A DNA stretch of 64,000 bases. Source: Callorhinus ursinus (Eukaryota > Chordata > Mammalia > Carnivora > Otariidae). This document shows, one piece after another, positions 1 through 10,604 of the stretch (position 1 is its first letter; the number at the start of each line of letters is the position of its first letter). Location: positions 16,306,182 to 16,370,181 of the forward strand of contig NW_020312827.1 of NCBI RefSeq assembly GCF_003265705.1, given 5' to 3'. Both the position numbers and the translations under genes were made by a program. The notes below the pieces were generated by a model that was not told the origin of the DNA, did no database searches, and saw nothing but the letters and a program-made list of their open reading frames with translations.

Positions 1-297
1 GAAAGTTCTCTGAACAGAAAGGAAACAATAAAGGAAAGAATCTCAGAATATCAGAAAGGAAAGAAGAACATAGTCAGCAAACATATGAATAAATGAGATT
101 TTCCTTTTCTTCCCAATTTTTCTAAATTATCATTAAGGATTGAAACAAAAATCATAACTCTGATAAGTTTCTAAATGTATGTAGAAGAAATATTAAGACA
201 GTTATATTATTAAGGAGAAGGGTAAAGGGAAATAAAGTGAGGTAAGGTGTCTACACTTTACTTGAAGTGCTAAAATAATGACACTTAAAAACTGTTA
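1..297. other. unassigned AT-rich DNA
   Basis: Purine-rich, AT-rich sequence. I see no repeat family, open frame or RNA gene in it. Confidence 0.5.
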
Positions 298-308
298 TGA
301 GTTATATG

Positions 309-343
309 TATTATATATATGTGACATATACATATATATAATA
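309..343. repeat. AT-rich perfect palindrome
   Basis: A 14-bp arm (309-322, tattatatatatgt) is followed by a 7-nt loop and its exact reverse complement (330-343, acatatatataata). The stem consists almost wholly of alternating TA. It can form a hairpin or cruciform but is most simply a decayed (TA)n tract. Confidence 0.75.
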
Positions 344-397
344 TGTAACATATATGTGATACCCAGAGCAATCACTGAAAAATCTATATAAAGTGAT

Positions 398-815
398 TGT
401 TATGGGTAGAACTGTGTTCTCTCCCAAAAAGATATGTTGGTATTCTAACCTGCTGTACTTCAAAATGTGATCTATTTAGAGATAAGGTCTTACAGAGATA
501 ATCAAGTTAAAATAGGTCCATTAGTGTGAGCCTTAATTGAATATGACAGCTGTCCTTATAAAAAAGGGAAATTTGGCCACAGATACCCATAGAGGGGAGA
601 TAATGGAAGGAACAGAGGGAGAAGATGACTATTTACAAGCCAAGGAGAAAGGCCAAGAACAAATTCTTCCCCTTCTGTCCTTAGAAGGAACCAACCCTGC
701 ATACACCTTGAATTTGGACTTCTAGCCTCCAGAACAGTGAGACAACATTTTTCTGTTTAAGTTTCCTAGTTTATAGTCTTTCACTGTGGCAGCCAGAGAT
801 AATTCAGTGCCACAC
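398..815 (+). mobile_element. MLT1-type (ERVL-MaLR) solo LTR
   Basis: The sequence runs through the landmarks of an MLT1 LTR in order: a start like TGTTATGGGTAGAACTGTG, a 'gagataaggtcttacagag' box near 480, 'gtccttataaaa' near 552, 'ccaaggagaaaggcc' near 640, then 'ttggacttctagcctccag' near 714 and a 'cagtgagac' end. No internal region or second LTR follows, so it is a solo LTR. The short open frame inside (537-725) is a chance frame. Confidence 0.75.
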
Positions 816-869
816 TAAAAAATACTAAAGACATGAAAAGGAAATTCTAAAAGAAATGTTCAATTAATG

Positions 870-1290
870 TAATCCATCATATGAACAAGTTAAAGAAGAA
901 AAATCGCACGAGCCTCGTGAATTTTGTCGGAAAAGTATTTCACAGAATTCAGCACCCATTCGTGAGAAAAATTTTCTCTGTTGATTGTTTCCTCTTTTCA
1001 GTATAGTACTGAAGTCCCAGTCAAAGCAATTAGACAAAAAACAACAAAAAAAGAAAGCATGAAAAAAAAGAAAGAGAGAGAAGACAAAGATATCCAAATT
1101 GAAAGGATGATGTGAAATTCTTTCTATTTGCAGATGACATGATCTTGTATGTAGAGAGACCCTTAAGACTCCCATAATGTCAAAAGCACAAGCAACAAAA
1201 GCAAAAAAAAAAAAAAGATAAGTGGGACTACCTCAAACTAAGAAGTTCATGCACAGGAAGCAATCAAAAGACATTAAAGACAGCCATTTT
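870..1290 (+). mobile_element. old L1 fragment, ORF2 reverse-transcriptase region, internally deleted
   Basis: Near 1126 the DNA reads 'ctatttgcagatgacatgat', which encodes the L-F-A-D-D-M-I core of the L1 reverse transcriptase (the FADD active-site motif). Upstream is 'cagaattcagcacccattc' (ORF2 AFDKIQHPF-like). Near 1185 it jumps to a 'gataagtgggactacctcaa' segment that normally lies about 1 kb farther 3' in ORF2, so an internal deletion is inferred. Stops and frameshifts are frequent. The copy is old and non-functional. Confidence 0.75.
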
Positions 1291-1299
1291 TTCTAAAGA

Positions 1300-2890
1300 A
1301 ATTATTATTATTATTTTAATTCTTAACGTTTGGGATATATGTATCTATATCTTTATCTATATGTATCTATAGTTTATATACAGATATTTAGATATAGATA
1401 TCTATAGTTTCATTATAGAGTATATTTTCATAGAGAATGCCATTTACTTAAGTTCTCATATTATCTTAAAAAATACTTATTTTGCCTTCACATAGGAAGG
1501 GAATTCTCAAAGACTACAGAGTAATTATCCATGTGTCTTAAGTCAGAATTCCTGGAGCAGAGTTTGAGGCTGCAATTCCTCTCTATATGATTGATTCAGG
1601 GGGTGCTCTTAGATTCAACCTTGATAGGAGCAAAAACAGTTGGGCAGGACACAGAGAATTCACACATGAATGTGGTTTCAGCTGAAGTCAGCCTTGAGTC
1701 TGATCCTGCAGGGAGATTTGGAGCTAAAAGTTTATAGCAAGTGATTTTTTTTTTGTTTTTGTTTTTGTTTTTTTTTTGAGGAAGAGGGGAGAGGTTTTGT
1801 GCCCCGTGTGCGATACCTTTAATAATGCAAAAGAGCTCCTATGGGGAATGTTGTAGATGTCAATCAATGAGCCATTAGCCAAAACGCCTATAGTTGCTAG
1901 GGATGAGAGCCATATCTAAGTGATAAAAGGGATCTCAGAAAGTCTGAGCAGACATCAACAATATCTACCAAAACAAAATTATATATGACATGCATGAACT
2001 TGTCATAGATTGGCATAACCTCTTCATATCTAAGCTAAATTTAAGTGCAAGGAAACCATTTTTACCAAATCATTTGCATATTAATTCAGATTATTATGGG
2101 GATTATGAAGCTCTATCAAAGTTTCTGGTCTCATTCTCTCCAATCGTCTTCCATCGTGATTTATGGAAGCTGATTGGAAATAAATAACTAGTAATCCATT
2201 ATTTGGAAGAACTATATGCCTAACTAAAACTTATGTTCTTGGGTCTTCAATGCATAAAACCTCAGGAGGCCCCATGAAACTTTTTCTACCCAGTAGCTTT
2301 TCTCCATTAAACTAAGAGTATGAATTTCTCCCAAACAACTCTGACAGATAAAGAGGGATGGAACCGTAGAGGCTTCTGGTATAGTGAAACTACAAAAACT
2401 TGTTTCTGATGCCATGGTGTCATTCTCCTCAGTATGTATAGAAGATCAAGGAGTCTAAATAAATAAATAAATAGAACTAGAATAAAACTAGAACATGTCC
2501 CCACTATTTCAAAACCTCTCCCAAGGCAAAACTAACTTGAAGGACATTCCAAATAGATGATCATTTAATTTCTGTTTGAATAAAGTATAGGAATTATCTA
2601 CTTCAGAATGCAATGGCTTATATTAGAGGAAATTGTATTGTTAAAAATGGCTGCCATTGTTATGGTCCTTTGGATCACTTTCAAGTATTATTTCAGTGCT
2701 GAAAATACCACTATGAGGCTCCTCAAAGAATTTAGGCCTCCATCCTGTAGTCACCAATCAAACTACATTGGCTTATTATTGGTCTTCAGGTAAATGGTCA
2801 CATTTTGTTTATCCTTCATATCTCTATGTGGTTTCAGCCCTGTCTTTTTTTCCAGGCTCCTTCTTTCCTGTAGTTTTCTTTCTTCACTGA
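1300..2890. other. unassigned AT-rich DNA with T-rich and TATC-rich patches
   Basis: TATC/ATCTATA-rich low complexity lies at about 1335-1405 and a T-rich patch at 1745-1780. The remainder has no recognisable repeat. The short frames at 1990-2187 and 2608-2793 have no family resemblance. Confidence 0.45.
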
Positions 2891-3290
2891 CATTCTTTCA
2901 GTTCCCTGAGGGCTGCGCACTCACTTCTCAGCTCAAAGACCTTACCCATCTCATCCCTTTCACCAGACGTCGCATGCACTGTGAAACTACCCCCAGTCCA
3001 CCTTCAACTGTACTCTCCAGCCCTCACAGAATTGGCCTTAGTCTTCAGTCACAACTCCATTTTTAGTATTTGCCTTCATAGTTCTTGTTACTGTTATTCT
3101 CCATTAAGTTAAACTGCTATTTGGTTAATTTCTATCCCCCTCACTAAACAGTAAATGCCATGAAAGCAAAGTATTAAATTTTGTTGCTCATTGACACAAA
3201 AAACTGAACACAGTGCTTTGAATTCTTTAACATAGAAAGTACTCCATAAGCATTTATTGAATACGTGAATGAAGGAGAAAGAAAGAGAGA
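2890..3290 (+). mobile_element. LINE-2 3' end
   Basis: The segment follows the L2 3' end: a cytosine-rich coding remnant, then an 'actaaacagtaaatgccatgaaa' box, 'gaacacagtgctttgaa', and a final 'agcatttattgaatacgtgaatgaa' matching the L2 terminal AATAAATATTTGTTGAATGAA motif. It is strongly decayed, as expected for L2. Confidence 0.65.
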
Positions 3291-3294
3291 GACT

Positions 3295-4865
3295 AAAAAC
3301 TTAAGACTCATACACTATCTGACTTGCCCAGAGATTGAGAAACTGGGAATAAGTCCAGTTTTTTCTTTCTCCATATTCATCAAACTTTGATGTTCCTTTT
3401 TCACGCTAAACTGAAACATGCCTCTCTTCATTTCTTTCCTTCAGAGCAACTGAGAACAAAATAACTACATAATATTTTCCTTCTCTTAAGAATAACTACC
3501 CCTAGTTCTTCAACTATTTCTGATGAAATCGTAAAACCTTTATTTCATTTGCTTATTAGGTGCTTTTGTTCTCTTCATACTTTATGTGATGTAACTCCAA
3601 ATAAAATTAAATCTGTGGCAGTAACATTTCAAAGATGTTTGTGTGAATTTTGTCTCTCTTTGTTTTCCCATTTTGTTTTTCATTCAAGCAGGGGTAGGTT
3701 TTTATGCTTTCTTTCCCCAGGGGAGATTTGTAGCAATGCAGCAAGCAGAAGTTGTCCACAGACAATTCCCCTGAAGGCATCTGTTTTTCTCAAAACCTCA
3801 CAGCATTAAGGAGATAAAGCTAAATGTCCTGTAAGGAGCTGAAAAGTAGAAAATTTTTCAAGAGAGAAGTTTCCGAACCAACAAATGCCTGTGGTACCCC
3901 TTTTCCCAATATCTGTTTCTGTTCCTGTCCTGGGAGGAGTAACATCAAAAGTAATATTTACTTGGGTTCAGACCTGTGAGTGTTTCCGGGGCTCTATGTA
4001 AGGCACAGGAGCAGTAAAGCCAGCACCCTGAGGGAACACTGGAACAGTTGGGTCTCTGTGCTAACCAGGAAAGAAAGATGACTAAGGACTGAAGTGAACT
4101 TCTAGGTATCCCCACCCTTTAGGTCACTGAGGATTTGCACCATCCTGGAGTGAAAAGGGATCTTTAGGAAAAGTAAAGTTACCTTTCATGGCTCCAAGGT
4201 AGGCTTGGAATTGAGAGTCAAAAATAAAGCTAATTTAAGACCAGGAAGTAATATGTAATACTCTGCATCTCTGGGTTCATGGACTAACATTTATTTTTCA
4301 TATAGCCTATCCCCCATAGAAAGATGACCTGAGGACTGAACTTGATTTTCTCTTTCACAAATGTTCTATTTAGTTTTTCTGAGGATGCTTTCAAATGAGT
4401 AGAAACATGACAGAAACATCAGTGAATAGTGAATCAGTGAATCGGCTAGACTCTGATGGTTAGGTTCAAAAGGCTGGTAATGACACATAAATGCTTGTAA
4501 TTAGGCTCCGATGCTGACAATCTGTGCAGAAAATAGTTAAAGTTCAGTTTTCCTTAAATAACCGTATTTTAGTCTTTCTGAAAAATAGGAAACATAACAG
4601 CATTTAGCATATTCTTGATACGATATTACTCTGATCATCACTTATATGCAATATTTACAGAACACCTAATATAAGTTTTGGAGTTAGAAATCAGATACAA
4701 TCTATCTTCATATCAACATTAATAAAAAGCAATGCCTAGCCTATAGAAAACAATAATATCTCTAGAATATCTGAATAATACCTCAAATCTCAAGAATCAC
4801 ATACTTTATCACTGCTGGCTACGACTGCAAACTTTCTTTTTCTTCTAGAGTATGAAAAAGAAAAA
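3295..4865. other. unassigned unique-looking DNA
   Basis: No repeat family recognised. The part at about 3870-4200 is less AT-rich than its surroundings and has no simple repeats; it is the best candidate here for conserved noncoding sequence, but nothing in the sequence itself proves that. Confidence 0.4.
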
Positions 4866-4869
4866 AAAA

Positions 4870-5745
4870 TAGGTTGTTTTCCCATAGAACTCAGATTCTA
4901 GTGAGTATGTAGTTGGGGGTGGGGGAAGACAAGATATAAAATAAATGAATCATTAAAATATTAAAGATTTCCCCCAAATACATTGGGAGAAAGCAAAACA
5001 AGAAAGAAAGTAGAGCATGGGAGGTCTGTTATTTTCTGTTTGGAAGTCATAGATAGTCTCACTGAAAAGGGGATATTTGAGTAAAGGTCAGAAGAAGATT
5101 AAGGAATAAATCATGAAAATGCCTGGGGGAGTGGCACTCCAGAGCAGAAGGAACTGCAAGTGAAATGTTCTTGAGATAGAAACATACATGATGTGGTAGA
5201 AGAAAAGCTATGAGGCCTGTGTGGCAAGAGGAGAGTGAGTGAATGGTGTAGTCACATAGGAATAAGTCAAAGAGGTAATGGTGGTATGGGCGCAAATTGT
5301 GTGGGAATCCAATCATTTAATGACCATGAGCTGTTTTATTGCTGTTTTTACCCTGAGCGAGATAGAAAGCTACTCGAAATCTTGAATTCAAGAGCAACAT
5401 CATCTGATTTAGTTTTTAAAGTTGATCACTCTGGCTATTCTACCGTGGAAAGACTACAGATGGTTTGAAGTAGGACATAAGCGAAGGTTCAAGCCAGGGG
5501 TGGATATGGGGCTTTTACAACAATTCTGGAAATAGAAGTTGGTTGATTGCAGTGCAGTGACCATAGAGGAAGTAATAAGAGGTGATGGTCAAGATCTGGA
5601 TGTATTTTGAAGGAAGGGACAAGAGTTTACTAATGGACTAGAAAGAGGATGAAACAGAAAGTGTTGAGTTGAGAAGCATTTGTCTTACAGCACCGGAAGG
5701 ATGGGGTTGGCACGACTGTATTTTAGGGGATTGGTCCAGGCTAGA
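4870..5745 (+). mobile_element. ancient interspersed repeat, 5' part (family not named)
   Basis: The text matches a common ancient mammalian repeat in order: 'agattctagtgagta', 'ggggatatttgagtaaagg', 'ggcactccagagcagaagga', 'gaggtaatggtggtatggg', 'tttttaccctgagcgagat' and 'gttgatcactctggctattc'. I recognise the consensus but not its name with certainty. It continues at about 6880 after an interruption by an MLT1 LTR. Confidence 0.55.
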
Positions 5746-5812
5746 AATAAATCATGATCATCATCTCATGACTTTACATAATGAGAAAAGATGAAATAAC
5801 CAAATGAGTGAG

Positions 5813-6216
5813 CATTATGGACAGAAATGTATTCATGGAAAATTCATAGGTTGAAGTCCTAAACTCTAGTACCTCAGAAAGTGACTATCATGGGAGATAG
5901 GAGCTTTAAAGAGGTGACTAATTTAAAATGAGGACTTTGGGGTATGCCCTAATCCAATTGACTTCTTCCCTTATAGGAAGAGATTAGAAGACCTAGAGAA
6001 ATATTGAAGGTGTGCATGCAGTGAGGGACAACTATGTGAAGGTGCAGTGATATGCTGGCCATCTGAAGGCCAAGGATAGAGCCCTCAGAGGAAACAGTCC
6101 TGCTGGTACCTTGACTTTGAATTTATGGCCTTTAGAACTGGGAGAAAATACATTTTTGTTGTTTAAGCTACCAAGCCTATGGCATTTTGTTATGGTAATC
6201 GTAGTAAATGAATACA
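5813..6216 (+). mobile_element. MLT1-type (ERVL-MaLR) solo LTR
   Basis: It starts near ATTATGGACAGAAATG and includes 'ttgaagtcctaaactctag', 'ccctaatccaattgacttc', 'tacctgctgg'-like and 'ggcctttagaactgggaga' boxes. It ends with 'tttgttatggtaatcgtag'. It sits inside the ancient repeat that flanks it, so it inserted later. Confidence 0.75.
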
Positions 6217-6450
6217 GTGAGTGATAATAGTGAGAAGAAGGAGGCGGAGAAGAAGAAGGAGAAGAAGAAGAAGAAGGAGAAAAGAAGAAGAAGAAGAAGA
6301 AGAAGAAGAAGAAGAAGAAGAAGAAGAAAAGAAGAAGAAGAAGAAGAAGGAGGAGGAGGAGGAGGAGGAGGAGAAGGAGAAGAAGAAGAAGAGAGGAGGA
6401 GAAAGAGGGAGAGGAAGGAGAAGAAGAGAGAGGGGTGGGGGGGAGAAGAA
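6217..6450 (+). repeat. GAA/GGA purine microsatellite
   Basis: About 230 bp of nearly pure purine: (GAA)n and (AAG)n with GGA, GAGGA and G-run interruptions. It starts right at the 3' end of the MLT1 LTR, so it probably grew from the A-rich end of that element. The two overlapping open frames here encode only Lys, Arg, Glu and Gly runs and are not genes. Confidence 0.95.
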
Positions 6451-6519
6451 GAAAATGAAAGAGGGTTCTATTTCAATTATTTCAATTAGAACAAAATTTA
6501 AGTCTTATTGGTAGAAAAT

Positions 6520-6860
6520 CTTCATTTATTTTATTTAATAACATTTACTAAACTCAACAAAGGGGCAAGTACTGTGAAGAAACAAGAGGTATAATAATAA
6601 GTTATAGTTCATCTCTCAAAGCTAGCCTAGTTTAGGAAGAGGACTAAACTAATGATAATGATGATATGTTCTCAGAAAGTTGTATGGAAGTTTGCTTAAA
6701 AGATGGGAAGGCATTATTTATTAACACAGTTTATTGTTTTAAAAGCTATTGTGTGCCCAGTATTAAAAGGGATTCTATAAATATAAATATAATAATATCA
6801 AGTGATGATGATGATGATGTAACAGTAACTACAACAATGGTTAACCTCTACTTCATCTGA
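6520..6860. mobile_element. MIR/L2-like remnant with short (GAT)n
   Basis: Fragments such as 'ttatttaataacatttactaaac' and 'gctattgtgtgcccagtatt' resemble the MIR/L2 'tttattgagcacttactatgtgccag' end. A (GAT)5-like run lies at 6803-6820. Weak, heavily decayed signal. Confidence 0.35.
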
Positions 6861-6879
6861 AGGGGAGCACCAACACTAG

Positions 6880-7680
6880 GGAGGCCAGTTAGAGAAATGG
6901 TGAGCTTTAGTATGTTGAATCTGAAGTATTTGTGGGACATAAATAAGGGAAGAAGGCAAAACAGTTATTGGATGAAAAAGCCAGATTTCAAGGGGACCAT
7001 CAGGGCTCAATCTTTAGATAAGCTCTTCCAGCTAACATATTTAGAATAAAACATAGTGGATCCAATGAGAGAACCCTGGATAAGACCTACCTTTAGGAAT
7101 TTCATAAAGAAGGCCAGAAAGTAATAGTCAGAAAAGTAAAAAAGAATGTAAGAGAGCTTTAATGATGGCCAAGTAATCAAAAAGCATTAGAGAACCAGCC
7201 CATATGTCCAGTAAGATAAGGATTGAAATTTATCAATTGAATTTCACAGTAAGGACATTATAGGCAATATCTGCCGAAACAATTTCAATAGAGTAGAGGC
7301 AGAAACTATAAGGCAATGAGCCAAAAAAGGAAATAAGAAGCAAAGAATCAGGAAGTGCTAGTGAAGACTTAACTTTTTAAAATCCCATCTGAGCAAGGAA
7401 GGAGGGTGATGAAGCAGTATCACAGTACAGGAAGGCATGTGTGATGAGTGTTCTTAAAGTTTGAGAACATATTTAAGGTGAAGGAAAGAAGTCACTAGCA
7501 AGTACAGATGATATTATGGGTAAGTACTATGGGAAATGGAATAACGATAGTAACAATAATTAAAAATGGAATAACAACAAAAGAATATACCTCAACATGT
7601 TAGGCTAGAAGGAAGGGAGGGAGAATACATTTAGAAAACTTCAAACTGGAAGATGGTCAGAAATAAAAAGAATTCATGCT
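6880..7680 (+). mobile_element. ancient interspersed repeat, 3' part
   Basis: It continues the element at 4870-5745: 'gtgagctttagtatgttgaatctgaa', 'tttgtgggacataaa', 'gagaaccctggataagac' and 'gtccagtaagataaggattg' follow the consensus in the expected order. The gap between the halves is filled by the MLT1 LTR, the GAA tract and a short remnant. Confidence 0.5.
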
Positions 7681-7739
7681 TTATAAGGCCTTAAATTAAT
7701 CTAAGTTTGTTGCATACATTTGCTGAGAATAAGGAAGAT

Positions 7740-7855
7740 AGAATACAAATTTGTATATATATGTATGATTATATATGTGTATATATATTAGCCAGGAGCT
7801 CATACACCTAGAAAAATCAGGATTTAGGAGTAAAAGAGAGAGAGAGAGACAATAT
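7740..7855. repeat. TA/GTA low complexity and (GA)n
   Basis: A TATATGT-rich tract at 7755-7790 and a (GA)9-like run at 7834-7850. Confidence 0.7.
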
Positions 7856-7859
7856 TTTG

Positions 7860-8375
7860 ATGAGATACTTTAGCACCTGAACTGAGCCATATTCAAACTC
7901 AGTTGAACACCTAAATCCTGTCATTTGGAGTCAATACATTTTTGTACTCTGTAGTCTAAGATTGACAAATAAACTTTTGCTTGAATAATTTGAGTCTGGT
8001 TTCTGTTCTTACAACTAAAAGTGTCACTTCTTGTTCAAGGCTGAGTAAGAAAATATGTTAGGGCAGGAAGGGATGACAGATTAAAGAAAAAGGCATCAAG
8101 CAAAGGAGAAGTTCTACAGAAGCTCGGAGCGGGTGAGGTGAGGTAAGAGTGTGATAGTGTCACAATGATAAAACACTATGGTAGAGATGTAGTACTGGAA
8201 TTCTAATGTGAAGCTCTTCTCAAAGATCATACTCAGTTCTGGAGTAGAACACTGGCATGGAGAAATTTAAGGAATTGCATGGTTAGAGTGATGAGTGGGT
8301 TACTCTCAAGCAAGATGGGCTTCCGCAGAATATGATAATATTAAGACAAGTTATAAGTACTCAGATCTGACTTTA
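7860..8375. other. unassigned DNA
   Basis: No recognisable repeat, gene or RNA. An 'aataaac' near 7968 in isolation is not meaningful. Confidence 0.4.
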
Positions 8376-8379
8376 AATC

Positions 8380-8512
8380 TTGTCTTTTTTACAGGCTATG
8401 TTACTTAATTTATTTGATACTTAATTTCCTCATACATAAAATGAGGATAAATAGAATACCCACTTCATAAAGTTCTATAGGGATTAACAAAATCATCCCA
8501 GAACACAGAATA
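8380..8512 (+). mobile_element. MIR SINE fragment
   Basis: It follows the MIR 3' half: 'gttacttaatttatttgatacttaatttcctcatacataaaatgagg' as consecutive MIR boxes (TTACTTAACCTCT, TTTCCTCATCTGTAAAATGGGG), then 'taccc.cttcataaagttctatagggatta'. Confidence 0.7.
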
Positions 8513-8613
8513 TCGTGGTTACACTTAGCTTATCATTCAACATTTAAAATGATGTCTTAAAGAATTCAGAGTCAAGTAACTATATGTTTCATGGATATGG
8601 GAGAATCCATTAA

Positions 8614-9256
8614 AATTTGCCTCTGGACACGGCAGTAGCCACTGCGCAGACCGCAGATCAGACTTCCCTTGCTCCCTGCCTTGCTCCTGCCTCCCCTGCA
8701 GCCATGTTTGACAAACCCGATATGGCTGAGATTGAGGTATCTGCGAAGTCAAAATTGAAGACAGAAACACAAGGGAAAAATCCAATGCCTTCAAAAGAAG
8801 CAATTGAACAGGTGAAGCAAGCAGAGGAATTCTAATGAGGTGTGTGCCCCCAATAGGCACCCTGCATTCCACAAACATTGCCTTCTTTTACTTCTTTTAA
8901 CTATTTAACTTTGTAAGATGCAAAGAGGTTGGACTGAGTTTAAATGACTGTGCTGCTCCTTTTCACATCAAAGAATGGAGAACTACTGACAAGGAAAGCC
9001 ACACTTGCCTCTCCCATCTATCTGTCTGGCTGGTGGGGAAGGAACAGAACTTGCATGTTGATGAAGAAAGAAGCTGGGTGGGACGACAGTGAAATCTAGA
9101 GAAAAGCCAAGCGGGTCCAAGGTATCCTGCAGGCTGTAAATGCAGTTTAATCAGAGTGCCATTTTTTGTTCAAATGATTTTAATTACTGGGCTGCACAAT
9201 TGTTGAAATATGCAAATAAAAAGTGTTAAAACCTGAAAAAAAGATATGCCTTTGGA
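8614..9256 (+). pseudogene. TMSB4X: TMSB4X (thymosin beta-4) processed retrocopy with intact short ORF
   Basis: The parent encodes thymosin beta-4, a 44-residue cytosolic protein that sequesters G-actin. This is an intronless copy of the mRNA: 5'UTR from about 8627, ATG at 8704, stop TAA at 8833-8835, a full 3'UTR including 'ttttgttcaaatgattttaatta', AATAAA at 9215-9220 and a short A tail (9236-9242). The frame is open for 43 codons, beginning [11 protein letters not shown] and ending QVKQAEEF. It differs from thymosin beta-4 by Ser2 to Phe, loss of the Lys-Phe-Asp after the first helix, and in-frame loss of one Lys, so the actin-binding LKKTET reads LKTET. Near-matching flanks (8614-8626 and 9244-9256, ATNTGCCTNTGGA) look like an aged target-site duplication. 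No promoter is evident. Most likely a pseudogene despite the open frame. Confidence 0.92.
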
Positions 9257-9359
9257 AGTTGGTAACAATACCAATATTAATAGTATCAAAATGACAAGAA
9301 AAACAAAAATAACTTCTGTATTTAAAGAGTAACTGTTTAGGGGTCCATTCAAAATGGTA

Positions 9360-9450
9360 GAATACATCCATTCATTTCGTCATTAATTTATTCATTCATT
9401 AACTTAATGTTATTTAAAGTCTACAAAGTGCCGGTCACTATTCTGGAACG
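9360..9450 (-). mobile_element. L2/MIR 3' end fragment
   Basis: 'attcatttcgtcattaatttattcattcatt' followed by 'gtctacaaagtgccggtcac' is the reverse complement of an L2/MIR-type terminus. Confidence 0.5.
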
Positions 9451-9454
9451 CCTT

Positions 9455-10390
9455 AGAGAGGGCTATAAAAGAATTAATCAAGATAGGAAGGTTAAAGAAA
9501 ATAAGAAAAACAGAGATGAAGACGTAGCTTTAGAGAAAAGTGACATTCCAGACTTTGGAAATGATTGAGTTCTTTCCATTTTGTCAAAGAGGTCATTGCT
9601 GGTAAAGTAACATTTATTCTTTCATTCAGAAAACATTTTAAACATTTTGACTACAAAGAATGGCACACTGCACCTAAAATACAAAAATGGATGGTCTAAA
9701 GTAGGCTGTCCATGAATCTTTGTGTGGTCTGAGGTTCAGAGTCCCTCAGTACAAACTCTCCTGTAGCCTGCTCATTCATGTTCTCCAGCAGAAGGTCCTT
9801 TGATGTACATGAAGATAGAGCACTTGGTCCTGAAGTAGGTTCCTTCTACAGCTAGGTCAAAGCCGGACTCTTGTCAAGGAACTTAGCTATAAAATATAAA
9901 GGTTACAAATTAATATGCAAAAATGCAGAGTGGTGTTTGCTACTTATTTCTACAAATCTTCAAGTGTCCTTAGTGTCCTTCTAGTGTCTTGTTTAGAGAT
10001 AAACTATCACAGAATATTGTCGAGTCAAATTATTGTGTGAACACGTTTCTTCTCTTTTCTTTTTCTCTAACTGGCTGTTTTGGCTGTTGAATATTATGAA
10101 GCTAAGGGCAGCAAAATTCAATAATTACTTTTTAAAAGTATGTTGTTTTTTATTTTTATTTGTAACTGTGGAGTTTGTTTTCTTACAATCATTTCATGAC
10201 CTACCTTTGCTTTTCTTTAAATATTAACATATACAAAATTATTTTGGCATCTCCAGAAAACTTATAGAATCTGACGTACGTTTATTTTTTTTACTTTATA
10301 ATCTGCTTTTTTATTTAACAGTATATCAAATCATTTACATTTTTCCATGATATCACTATAGAATCTGACATGTATTTAAAGAAAAAATTA
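9455..10390. other. unassigned AT-rich DNA
   Basis: No repeat family is clear. T-rich frames such as 10033-10227 are composition-driven. Nothing supports a gene. Confidence 0.4.
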
Positions 10391-10395
10391 ATCTA

Positions 10396-10600
10396 GGGCG
10401 CCTGGGTGACTCAACCTGTTAACTGACTCTTGATTTCAGGTCATGATCTCAGGGTTGTGAGACTGAGCCTCATATCAGGCTCCATGCTCAGCAGGGAGTC
10501 TGCCTGGGATTCTCTCTCTTCCTTCCTCTCTGCCCCTCCCCCTTCAAATAAATACATAAATCTTTTAAAAATTAAAAAAAATAAAATAAAATAACTTAAA
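10396..10600 (+). mobile_element. Can-SINE, plus orientation, diverged
   Basis: It begins GGGCGCCTGGGTGACTCA and has the 'caggtcatgatctcaggg' box, a CT-rich stretch and 'caaataaatacataaatctttt'. It is more diverged than most copies here, and no clean target-site duplication is visible. Confidence 0.93.
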
Positions 10601-10604
10601 ATGT

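Noticed and set aside
6208..6514. Two overlapping frames rich in Lys/Arg/Glu/Gly
   Set aside because: They translate a GAA/GGA microsatellite; both phases stay open because the repeat lacks stops.
10396..10480. Possible functional tRNA gene in the tRNA-derived head of Can-SINEs
   Set aside because: The heads retain internal-promoter-like boxes but are SINE bodies with A-rich tails and target duplications; none looks like a foldable tRNA gene.
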